This document shows, piece by piece, positions 4,052 to 10,314 of a DNA stretch of 10,314 nucleotides (positions are counted from its first letter, which is position 1; each line of letters opens with the position of its first letter). The translations under genes and the position numbers were made by a program. The DNA is taken from NCBI GenBank assembly GCA_014728685.1, contig WJLG01000087.1, forward strand, positions 1-10,314, in the 5' to 3' direction. Under the pieces are notes generated by a model, which saw only the letters and a program-made list of their open reading frames with translations, searched no databases and had not been told where the DNA came from. Source of the DNA: Candidatus Falkowiibacteriota bacterium. GTDB taxonomy: Bacteria; Patescibacteriota; Patescibacteriia; Patescibacteriales; WJLG01.

Positions 4052-5328
4052 ATGCTTCAATCTAAACTTTTTACTAAAACCAGCAAGCAAGCTCCTAAAG
4101 ATGAGACCAGTGTCAATGCCCGACTTTTGATACAAGCCGGCTTTGTTTTCAAGGAAATGGCTGGAGTCTACAGTTTTTTACCTTTGGGGTTGAGAGTCTT
4201 GGAAAAGATCAAAGATATCATCAGAGAGGAATTAGACAAGGTCGGCGGACAAGAAATCAATTTGACCGCTTTGCAGAAAAAGGACGCTTGGGAAAAATCA
4301 GGCCGCTGGAATGACGAAGTCGTTGATGATTGGTTCAAGACCAGCTTGAAGAATGGTACTGAGCTTGGCTTGGCTTTTACTCATGAAGAGCCATTAACAG
4401 TGATAATGAAAGATTTTATTTCATCTTATAAAGATCTGCCCAGGTATGCTTATCAATTTCAGACCAAATTCAGAAATGAACTAAGAGCAAAATCAGGTTT
4501 GATGCGGGGCCGAGAATTTTTGATGAAGGATCTTTATGATTTTTCTTTGGATAAACAGCAGCATGAGGAATTCTATGAAAAGATGAAAGGTGTCTATATG
4601 GAAATTTTCAAGCGCATAGGCATCGGAGATAAGACTTACCTTACCATGTCCAACGGTGGTTCGTTTTCCAAGTATTCATTCGAATTTCAGACCATCAGCG
4701 AAGCCGGCGAAGATACGATAATGTACGACGAGGAAAAAAGATAGCCATCAATAAGGATGATTATTCCGAAGAGATTTTTAAGGATTTCGGTTTGAATAAG
4801 GATGATTATGATCTTAAGGAAGCCAGAGCGATCGAAGTCGGCGATATTTACAGCTTGGGTGAGAAATATTCCAAGGCCTTGAGCTTGTCTTACAAAGACC
4901 AAGAAGGAAAGGACAAAAATGTTTTCATGGGTTCTTACGGGATCGGCGTCTCTCGCTTGGTAGCGGCCGCGGTCGAAGTCTCTCATGACGAAAGGGGAAT
5001 AATTTGGCCCAAGGAAATAGCTCCTTTCCAAGTTCACTTGATAGGCTTGCTCGGCAAAGATGAGAATAGCGAGGCGGCTCAAAAGGCGGCAAAGATCTAT
5101 GAGGACTTAAGTGATTCAGGAGTGGAAGTTCTATATGATGACAGACTCGACGCTTCGGTCGGCGAGAAATTTGCCGATGCTGATCTTATCGGCTGTCCGA
5201 TCAGATTGGTGGTAAGTGAAAAGACTTTGAAAGAAAACTCGGTGGAATATAAAGAAAGAGCGGATAACGGCCTTAAGATGATAAAGATAAATAATATCAT
5301 CAAGGAGGTAATAAAAAATGTTAAATAA
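4052..5328 (+). CDS. proS: Prolyl-tRNA synthetase, short form, with frameshift
   Basis: Class II synthetase that charges tRNA-Pro. I start it at ATG 4052 (MLQSKLFTKTSKQAPKDE is the usual ProS N-terminus) and not at TTG 4037. Motif 1 region is about 30-60, the THEEP loop is 110-114, motif 2 FRNELRAKSGLMRGREF is 140-156, and motif 3 GSYGIGVSRL is 294-303. The anticodon-binding domain runs from about 318. The reading frame breaks at an A-run (4734-4739): the first frame stops at TAG 4742-4744 after 230 codons, and the rest continues in the -1 frame. One extra A would give an intact 425-residue protein continuing ...DEEKKIAINKDDY. The ~180-residue editing (INS) domain of E. coli-type ProS is absent, with only about 30 residues between GEDTIMYD and ARAIEVGDIY, so misformed Ala-tRNA-Pro would need trans editing. 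First gene of the mre operon. Confidence 0.9.
4734..4744 (+). other. Frameshift site in proS (A-run then in-frame TAG)
   Basis: Six A (4734-4739) then GATAG. Read from upstream the codons are GAG GAA AAA AGA TAG. In the -1 frame they continue AAG ATA GCC ATC AAT, restoring the conserved ProS sequence. The run resembles the slippery A-AAA-AAG heptamer of dnaX, but the incoming frame is not the one in which that heptamer supports simultaneous slippage. A missing A in the assembly or a real deletion is therefore simpler. Confidence 0.85.
5302..5309 (+). promoter_or_regulatory. Strong Shine-Dalgarno for mreB
   Basis: AAGGAGGT, a full match to the anti-Shine-Dalgarno, with a 9-base spacer from GGAGG to the mreB ATG. 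It lies inside the last codons of proS. All other plus-strand genes in the window lack one, so mreB is set apart for efficient independent initiation. Confidence 0.9.
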
Positions 5329-6361
5329 AATATTAGGAAAATTTTCAAAGGATCTGGGAATAGATTTGGGGACCAAGAATACATTGGTTTATACTCCGGA
5401 TAAGGGGATCATTGTGAATGAGCCTTCAGTTGTGGCTGTCAACGTTAGGACCGATGAGATATTGGCAGTAGGCGATGAGGCCAAGAAGATGGTGGGCAAG
5501 ACTCCTTCTCATATAAGAGCGATCAAGCCTTTGGTTGATGGTGTTATTTCTGATTTTGAAGTTACCGAAAAGATGATCAAATATTTCGTCGATAAAGTAC
5601 ACTCCGAAACCTTTACTATCGCTCCAAGGCCGAGAATGATAATCGGCATTCCGATAGAGATCACAGAAGTAGAGAAAAAAGCGGTAGAGGATGCGGCCAA
5701 GGCTGCCGGAGCCAGGGAAGTTTTTCTGATCGAACAATCAATGGCCGCGGCGATCGGAGCCAGATTGCCGGTTTCGGATCCGAAGGCCACCATGGTCGTG
5801 GATATCGGCGGCGGCACTTCGGAGATATCTGTGATATCTTTGGGAGGGGCGGTCACTTACAGGTCTCTACCTTTGGCCGGCAACAGTTTGGACAATGATA
5901 TCATAAATTATATCAGAGAGGAATTTAATATTTTGATCGGTGAACAAGTGGCCGAAAATGTCAAGATCAGGATCGGTTCGGCTTCAGCTTTGAAAGAACC
6001 TTTGGAAATGGAAGTTCGAGGTCGCGACCTGGTGAACGGTTTGCCAAGGTCAGTGGCGGTCAATGATACGCAGATCAGGAACGCCATGGAAAGAAGTATC
6101 AATAAGATAATAGAGAATATAAAAAATACCCTGGAGATCACTCCGCCGGAATTGGTCGCGGATATCTATGAGAACGGCATCAATTTGGCCGGAGGCGGGG
6201 CTTTACTAAAAGGTTTGGACAAAGAAATATCGCGGATCACCAAGATTCCGGTAAGAGTGGCGGACGATCCTTTGACTTGCGTCGTCAGAGGTGCCGGCGT
6301 GCTGCTTTCGGATATCGATCTATTGGAAAAGGTTCTGACTCCGGGAAGCGAAGAGTTATAA
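5318..6361 (+). CDS. mreB: Rod shape-determining protein MreB
   Basis: Bacterial actin homologue that polymerises under the cytoplasmic membrane and guides lateral cell-wall synthesis. It has 347 residues, the normal family length. Actin-fold nucleotide motifs are intact: phosphate 1 GIDLGTKNT (14-22), phosphate 2 VDIGGGTSEI (161-170) and the adenosine motif GINLAGGGALL (287-297). The first residues MLNKILGKFSKD could form the short amphipathic membrane-binding helix seen in other MreBs. The ATG overlaps the proS end by 11 bases and is preceded by an ideal Shine-Dalgarno, which fixes the start. It is followed by mreC after 12 bases. Confidence 0.98.
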   Translation: MLNKILGKFSKDLGIDLGTKNTLVYTPDKGIIVNEPSVVAVNVRTDEILAVGDEAKKMVGKTPSHIRAIKPLVDGVISDFEVTEKMIKYFVDKVHSETFTIAPRPRMIIGIPIEITEVEKKAVEDAAKAAGAREVFLIEQSMAAAIGARLPVSDPKATMVVDIGGGTSEISVISLGGAVTYRSLPLAGNSLDNDIINYIREEFNILIGEQVAENVKIRIGSASALKEPLEMEVRGRDLVNGLPRSVAVNDTQIRNAMERSINKIIENIKNTLEITPPELVADIYENGINLAGGGALLKGLDKEISRITKIPVRVADDPLTCVVRGAGVLLSDIDLLEKVLTPGSEEL

Positions 6362-6373
6362 GATCTTAAATCC

Positions 6374-7183
6374 ATGAGAAGAAAAAATATCAAAAAAACT
6401 TTTATTATAGCGGCAATCATCGGGTTGCTTGCTTTTTTATATTTTACGAATATTTTTGATTTTGCCAAAGAAAAGATCTATCAAGCTATCAATCCCGCCG
6501 CTTCCGGCCTTTATTCCTTGGGAGCGAATATCAGAAACGGATTTGAATCTCGAACCGATCAAAAAGAGTTGTCGCATAAGGTGAAAGAATTGGAAAATGA
6601 TCGCAATGCTTTGCTGGTCGAAAACGCCCGCCTAAAAGAGCTTGAAGAAGAGAACAAGGAGCTTAGATCTTATCTTGAATTTTTGGATGAGAAGAAATAT
6701 TCATACAAAATGGCTCATGTCATAGCCATCGGCGTCGAAGCTTCTTCGGAAAGAGAAGAGAAAAGCATCGTGATAGACAAAGGAAGAAGCGAAGGCCTTT
6801 ATCCCGGATTAGGGGTCGTCGATAGCCGGGGAGTTTTGGTAGGCAAGCTGGAAAAAGTCGAAGAAAAAGCATCCAGAGTGGTTTTGACGACTAATGGCAG
6901 CTGCAAATTGGCCGCTACGATCCAAAATATGGAAAGGACTATCGGCATAGTTTCCGGAGAAATGGGACTTACCATGAGCATGGAGCTTATCCCGCAAGAC
7001 GAGGAGGTCGAAGCGGGAGATCTGATCGTTACTTCAGGTTTGGAAGATGATATTCCCCGGGGCCTGCTCATCGGAGAGGTTTCCCGTGTCAATAGCAATA
7101 ATAACGAGATCTGGAAGAGCGTGGTGATCGAGCCTTTGGCGGATTTCAGCGATCTGATAATAGTATCTGTGATAATTCCTTAA
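6374..7183 (+). CDS. mreC: Rod shape-determining protein MreC
   Basis: Bitopic scaffold that links MreB to the extracytoplasmic wall machinery and activates PBP2-RodA. It has 269 residues: a basic N-terminus MRRKNIKK, one TM at about 9-25, a coiled coil at about 63-105 (LSHKVKELENDRNALLVENA, LKELEEENKELR), then the paired beta-barrel domain from about 110. That domain includes SEGLYPGLGVVDSRGVLVGK (139-158) and the closing DDIPRGLLIGEV. Length is at the short end of normal and nothing appears missing. Gap to mreB is 12 bases and to mreD 3 bases. There is no Shine-Dalgarno. Confidence 0.96.
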   Translation: MRRKNIKKTFIIAAIIGLLAFLYFTNIFDFAKEKIYQAINPAASGLYSLGANIRNGFESRTDQKELSHKVKELENDRNALLVENARLKELEEENKELRSYLEFLDEKKYSYKMAHVIAIGVEASSEREEKSIVIDKGRSEGLYPGLGVVDSRGVLVGKLEKVEEKASRVVLTTNGSCKLAATIQNMERTIGIVSGEMGLTMSMELIPQDEEVEAGDLIVTSGLEDDIPRGLLIGEVSRVNSNNNEIWKSVVIEPLADFSDLIIVSVIIP

Positions 7184-7186
7184 AGT

Positions 7187-7717
7187 ATGTGGTTCAAAAT
7201 ATTGATCAATTCCATAACGATCGCGGCTCTGTCCTTAGTGCAGATTTCCTTTATAAGTTCTTTGCCATTTCCGGCCAATAAATTGAATTTGGTTTTAGCA
7301 GCATTGATATTTTCTCTATCTTTGTCCGGAAAAATAAAAAATATTTGGTTTTACGTTTTAGCCGGATTGATCTTTGATATGTTTTTTGTGCCACCGGTGA
7401 AGATATTTATATTGGCCTGGCCTCTGACTTTTTTGTTTTGCCGTTTACTTTTAAGGAACGTGTTTACCAATCGATCTCTTTTTTCTTTTTTGGCTATATG
7501 TTTGTTCACTGATATATTTTATATATTTTTCATTAAAACATCTTTTTATATATATGGATTTTTCAGTTCAGGATCCCGGCTGTTCATTTTGAGTTTGGAT
7601 TTTTGGAATGATATGCTTTTCAGGATCACGGTCGATTTTCTTCTGGTTTTGGTATTATTCTATATATTTAATTTCATAAGCAAAAGGCTGAAACCGGTAT
7701 TTATCCTAAGATATTGA
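7187..7717 (+). CDS. mreD: Rod shape-determining protein MreD
   Basis: Small polytopic membrane protein of the elongasome; 176 residues, very hydrophobic, with about five or six predicted TMs (roughly 5-27, 33-48, 54-71, 74-91, 98-118, 138-163). Family similarity is weak by eye apart from GLIFDMFF (61-68), which matches the G-x-x-x-D segment common to MreD. Identity rests mainly on position between mreC and the PBP2 gene, length and topology. It starts 3 bases after the mreC stop and ends in TGA, direct evidence that TGA is a stop codon in this genome. Confidence 0.9.
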   Translation: MWFKILINSITIAALSLVQISFISSLPFPANKLNLVLAALIFSLSLSGKIKNIWFYVLAGLIFDMFFVPPVKIFILAWPLTFLFCRLLLRNVFTNRSLFSFLAICLFTDIFYIFFIKTSFYIYGFFSSGSRLFILSLDFWNDMLFRITVDFLLVLVLFYIFNFISKRLKPVFILRY

Positions 7718-7721
7718 TCCT

Positions 7722-9716
7722 ATGATAAACAACCGCCACAAAAACAACAGACAAGGCGATCCCTTTGTGATCAAGGAGGGCAGTATAAAATATGGGCGCT
7801 TGGAAAAAGTCTCCTATGCCAATAAGTGGCTGGAGGATTCTTTTATGCCCGGCGATGACAATAATGAGGTCATTGGCCGGACTTTTAATTTTTCCAAATT
7901 ACGGTTCATCGGCGTATCTTTGCTGGTGATGCTTTCGATATTGATAGGAAGAGTAGCCTGGCTTCAAGTAGCAAAAGGGGAATATTACAGCTCTCTGGCC
8001 GAGGGCAACAGTTTGCGTTTGGAAAGGATAGAGGCTCAAAGAGGAGTGATATATGACCGCGATAATAAGGCCTTGGTTATGAATGTTGCCAACTTCATTC
8101 TTTATTTAGTGCCGATAGATCTGCCCAGAGAAGAAAACGAAAGAGATGTTTTGCTTGATAAAACAGCTTCCATGATAGCCATTGATCAGGAGGAAAAAAA
8201 AGAATTGCTTCGATCCATTAAAGAAGATATAGAAGAAGTTAAGATCGGATCACTTAAGTCCTATCGGCCGCTTTTTATTGCTGACAAGATTCCTTACGAA
8301 AAGGCTATGAAGCTTTATCTTGAGGCGGAAAAAATGCCCGGAGTCGTGCTTTCCAATAAAAACCGCAGAGAATATTTGACTGCCGATGTTCTTTCGATGT
8401 CTCACATCTTGGGCTATACCGGCAAGATCAGCCCGGAAGAGCTGGAGAAGGCGGGGGACGACTATTTGCCCATAGACTATATGGGCAAGACCGGGATCGA
8501 ATCCTTTTGGGAGGGCGAGCTTAGAGGTAAAAACGGGAAAAAGAAAATAGAAGTTGACGCTTTGGGAAATGAGAAGAAGATCATCAGCAAGATCGATGAA
8601 GAGGATGGGCATAACTTGGTCCTTACTATTGATCTTGAGTTGCAGAGAAAAACGGAAGAGATCTTGAAGAACAATATTGATAATATGGGATTGGAAAAAG
8701 GAGTGGTTGTGACCTTGGATCCAAATAATGGCGAAGTGCTTTCCTTGGTGAGTCTTCCTACTTTTGATAACAATGTTTTTGCCAGAGGTATAAGTTCCGA
8801 AGAGTATGGAGAATTGATAAACGACCCCAACAATCCTTTGTTCAGCCGGGCGATCTCGGGCGAGTATCCTTCCGGCTCCACTATCAAGCCGGTGGTGGCG
8901 CAAGCAGCTTTGGAAGAGGGGATCATAAGTGAGAATACCACTTTTTTAAGTACCGGTGGCTTAGCGATCGGACAGTGGTATTTCCCTGACTGGAAATACG
9001 GAGGCCATGGCATTACCGATGTGCGTAAAGCGATCTCTCAATCAGTTAACACCTTCTTTTATTATATAGGCGGGGGTTATGATGATTTTACCGGATTGGG
9101 AGTGGAAAGATTGGGTAGTCATTTCAGACTTTTCGGCCTGGGCAAGCAATTGGGTATAGATCTGCCCAACGAGGCCTCGGGTTTTGTACCGACCAGAGAA
9201 TGGAAAGAAGATACCAAGGGAGAGATGTGGTATATAGGAGATACTTATCATCTTGCCATCGGCCAGGGCGATCTTTTGGTAACCCCGCTGCAAGTTGCCA
9301 ACTTCACGGCCGTGTTTGCCAACGGCGGCACTTTGTATCGCCCCCATTTAGTTAAAAGCATTTTGAATTCTCAAGATAATTTGGTCAGAAAGGTGGATAA
9401 TTATTTGGTACGCGAAGATTTTTTGGATGATTATAAAATGCAAGTCATACGCCAAGGTATGCGTGAAACAGTCGTATCCGGTTCCGGTGTGCGTTTAAGC
9501 ACCTTGCCGGTGAAAGCCGCCGGTAAGACCGGAACAGCCCAATGGTCCGGCACAAAAGAGCCCCATGCCTGGTTTACCGGCTTTGCCCCTTACGATGAAC
9601 CCGAAATAGCAATAACCGTATTAGTGGAAGAAGGCGAGGAAGGAAGTAAAATTGGTGTAACAATAGCCAAGGAAATACTTGAGTATTATTTTGACAAAGA
9701 GGAAAAAAGTGAGTAA
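7722..9716 (+). CDS. mrdA: Penicillin-binding protein 2 (class B transpeptidase)
   Basis: Class B PBP of the elongasome that crosslinks new peptidoglycan; 664 residues. One TM at about 60-80 is followed by the PBP dimerisation/pedestal domain with the ERIEAQRGVIYDRDNKAL motif (101-118) and YMGKTGIES (253-261). The transpeptidase domain is complete: S386-T-I-K389 (EYPSGSTIKP), S441-V-N443 and K602-T-G604 (AAGKTGTAQ). The mreBCD context favours PBP2 (mrdA) over the division enzyme FtsI. The cytoplasmic N-terminus is about 58 residues, longer and more polar than the roughly 20 residues of E. coli PBP2; an internal ATG at residue 42 is possible but nothing marks it as the true start. It starts 4 bases after mreD with no Shine-Dalgarno. 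Confidence 0.95.
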   Translation: MINNRHKNNRQGDPFVIKEGSIKYGRLEKVSYANKWLEDSFMPGDDNNEVIGRTFNFSKLRFIGVSLLVMLSILIGRVAWLQVAKGEYYSSLAEGNSLRLERIEAQRGVIYDRDNKALVMNVANFILYLVPIDLPREENERDVLLDKTASMIAIDQEEKKELLRSIKEDIEEVKIGSLKSYRPLFIADKIPYEKAMKLYLEAEKMPGVVLSNKNRREYLTADVLSMSHILGYTGKISPEELEKAGDDYLPIDYMGKTGIESFWEGELRGKNGKKKIEVDALGNEKKIISKIDEEDGHNLVLTIDLELQRKTEEILKNNIDNMGLEKGVVVTLDPNNGEVLSLVSLPTFDNNVFARGISSEEYGELINDPNNPLFSRAISGEYPSGSTIKPVVAQAALEEGIISENTTFLSTGGLAIGQWYFPDWKYGGHGITDVRKAISQSVNTFFYYIGGGYDDFTGLGVERLGSHFRLFGLGKQLGIDLPNEASGFVPTREWKEDTKGEMWYIGDTYHLAIGQGDLLVTPLQVANFTAVFANGGTLYRPHLVKSILNSQDNLVRKVDNYLVREDFLDDYKMQVIRQGMRETVVSGSGVRLSTLPVKAAGKTGTAQWSGTKEPHAWFTGFAPYDEPEIAITVLVEEGEEGSKIGVTIAKEILEYYFDKEEKSE

Positions 9717-9719
9717 TAT
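9691..9719 (+). promoter_or_regulatory. Candidate ileS promoter inside the PBP2 gene end
   Basis: TTGACA (9691-9696), a 17-base spacer and TAATAT (9714-9719), overlapping the last codons and stop of the PBP2 gene. A second candidate lies just downstream: TTGAAA (9730-9735), 17 bases, TTTAAT (9753-9758). A stand-alone TATAAT is at 9725-9730. No terminator separates the genes, so ileS could also receive readthrough. Confidence 0.5.
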
Positions 9720-9798
9720 ATTAGTATAATTGAAAACTATCAAACTTCGATCTTTAATTAGATTGGAATTTTAATTTATTGTAAAATTAGAAATAAAT

Positions 9799-10314
9799 AT
9801 GGCTGATTTGAAGAATAAAAATCTATTCATTGGCATGGAAGAGGATGTCCTGGGTTTTTGGGATAAAAATAAAATTTTTGAAAAGACTTTAGACAAAAAA
9901 TCGCCTAAGGGTGATTATGTTTTTTATGACGGCCCTCCTTTTGCTACCGGTACTCCTCATTATGGACATTTGGTTGCCAGCATCATGAAAGATGTGGTAC
10001 CTAGATTTTGGACTATGCGCGGCTATCATGTTGATCGTATTTGGGGCTGGGATTGCCATGGTTTGCCGATCGAAAATATAGTTGAAAAAGATCTGGGAAC
10101 TAATACTAAAAAAGAAATAGAAGAAAAAGTCGGTGTGGAAAAATTCAATAAGACCGCCAGATCAAAAGTTTTTTCTTATGTAGATGAATGGAAAAAGACC
10201 ATAAACAGACTTGGTCGTTTTGTTGATATGGAAAATTCCTATAAGACCATGGATCTTAAGTTCATGGAAACCGTTTGGTGGGTTTTCAAGCAGCTTTGGG
10301 ATAAGGATCTTATT
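9799..10314 (+). CDS. ileS: Isoleucyl-tRNA synthetase, N-terminal part
   Basis: Class I synthetase that charges tRNA-Ile; 172 codons are present and the gene runs off the right edge. The catalytic HIGH-type signature is H54-Y-G-H57 in DGPPFATGTPHYGHL, followed by GWDCHGLPIENIVEKDLG (83-100). FYDGPPFATGTPHYGH matches the archaeal/eukaryotic-like IleS clade (yeast cytosolic IleRS reads almost the same), whereas E. coli has HDGPPYANGSIHIGH. The class I site and the WDCHGLPIE motif separate it from ValRS and LeuRS. Start at ATG 9799 with no Shine-Dalgarno. It lies 82 bases after the PBP2 gene with its own promoter candidates; no T-box leader is present. Confidence 0.95.
   Translation, partial: MADLKNKNLFIGMEEDVLGFWDKNKIFEKTLDKKSPKGDYVFYDGPPFATGTPHYGHLVASIMKDVVPRFWTMRGYHVDRIWGWDCHGLPIENIVEKDLGTNTKKEIEEKVGVEKFNKTARSKVFSYVDEWKKTINRLGRFVDMENSYKTMDLKFMETVWWVFKQLWDKDLI

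Noticed and set aside
4734..4740. dnaX-like slippery heptamer A-AAA-AAG as a programmed -1 frameshift in proS
   Set aside because: In the incoming frame the codons are GAA AAA AGA, not A|AAA|AAG, so the canonical two-tRNA slip does not apply. I see no clear downstream pseudoknot and I know of no programmed frameshift in ProS. Kept only as a single-tRNA slippage possibility.
8250..8903. 217-codon minus-strand open frame inside the PBP2 gene
   Set aside because: It lies wholly antisense to a conserved transpeptidase, and its sequence reads as a shadow of that gene's codon pattern. The same applies to the shorter antisense frames in secD, proS, mreB and mreC.
980..9716. Alternative genetic code (TGA as glycine, as in Gracilibacteria/Absconditabacteria)
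   Set aside because: No conserved gene contains an in-frame TGA, and mreD ends naturally in TGA.
9767..9788. AATTTTA/TAAAATT inverted repeat before ileS as a terminator or riboswitch
   Set aside because: It is A-T only with an 8-base loop and no following T-run, as expected by chance in such AT-rich spacer. There is also no T-box sequence.
1..10314. CRISPR array, insertion sequence, prophage or defence system
   Set aside because: No regularly spaced repeats, transposase, integrase, phage or nuclease genes are visible. The genes are housekeeping.

Overview
The window reads as chromosomal DNA from a small-genome bacterium, most likely a Candidate Phyla Radiation (Patescibacteria, Parcubacteria-like) member. 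This is inferred from several traits: moderate-to-low GC, tightly packed genes, mostly no Shine-Dalgarno sequence at starts, a tRNA without an encoded CCA end, a short ProS lacking the editing insertion, an archaeal/eukaryotic-type IleS, and intergenic junk of a kind I associate with these genomes. Stops used are TAA, TAG and TGA (mreD ends in TGA), so the standard bacterial code applies. No taxonomic search was possible.

Left edge (1-420): an unresolved structured stretch, a hairpin plus T-tract, a tRNA-Ser(GGA) on the minus strand, then about 250 bases with two copies of a ~52-bp intergenic repeat and degenerate GCGTTATGCG-like low-complexity sequence. A perfect 10-bp-stem terminator closes a minus-strand gene for an unrecognised 124-aa acidic protein (421-795). 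That gene and the secDF pair are transcribed divergently from a compact region (796-979) where the two -35 boxes sit in the arms of one inverted repeat.

Middle (980-3956): secD and secF encode the Sec translocon's proton-driven pulling module and end in a strong intrinsic terminator. SecD carries an insertion of about 215 residues in its extracytoplasmic P1 domain. The insertion holds a complete-looking parvulin-type peptidyl-prolyl isomerase domain preceded by a second, degenerate parvulin-like repeat. This would put a foldase directly at the exit of the translocon and is the most interesting item here.

Right (3972-10314): a clear promoter precedes proS, mreB, mreC, mreD and a class B PBP2 gene, all closely spaced on the plus strand: a prolyl-tRNA synthetase gene fused transcriptionally to the rod-shape/elongasome set. 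proS is split by a one-base deletion in an A-run (4734-4739), so it is either an assembly error, a real mutation, or read through by slippage. mreB starts inside the proS end behind an ideal Shine-Dalgarno. MreB, MreC and MreD would organise lateral wall growth and PBP2 would crosslink peptidoglycan; its usual partner RodA is not in the window. The window ends inside ileS, which has its own promoter candidates overlapping the 3' end of the PBP2 gene.
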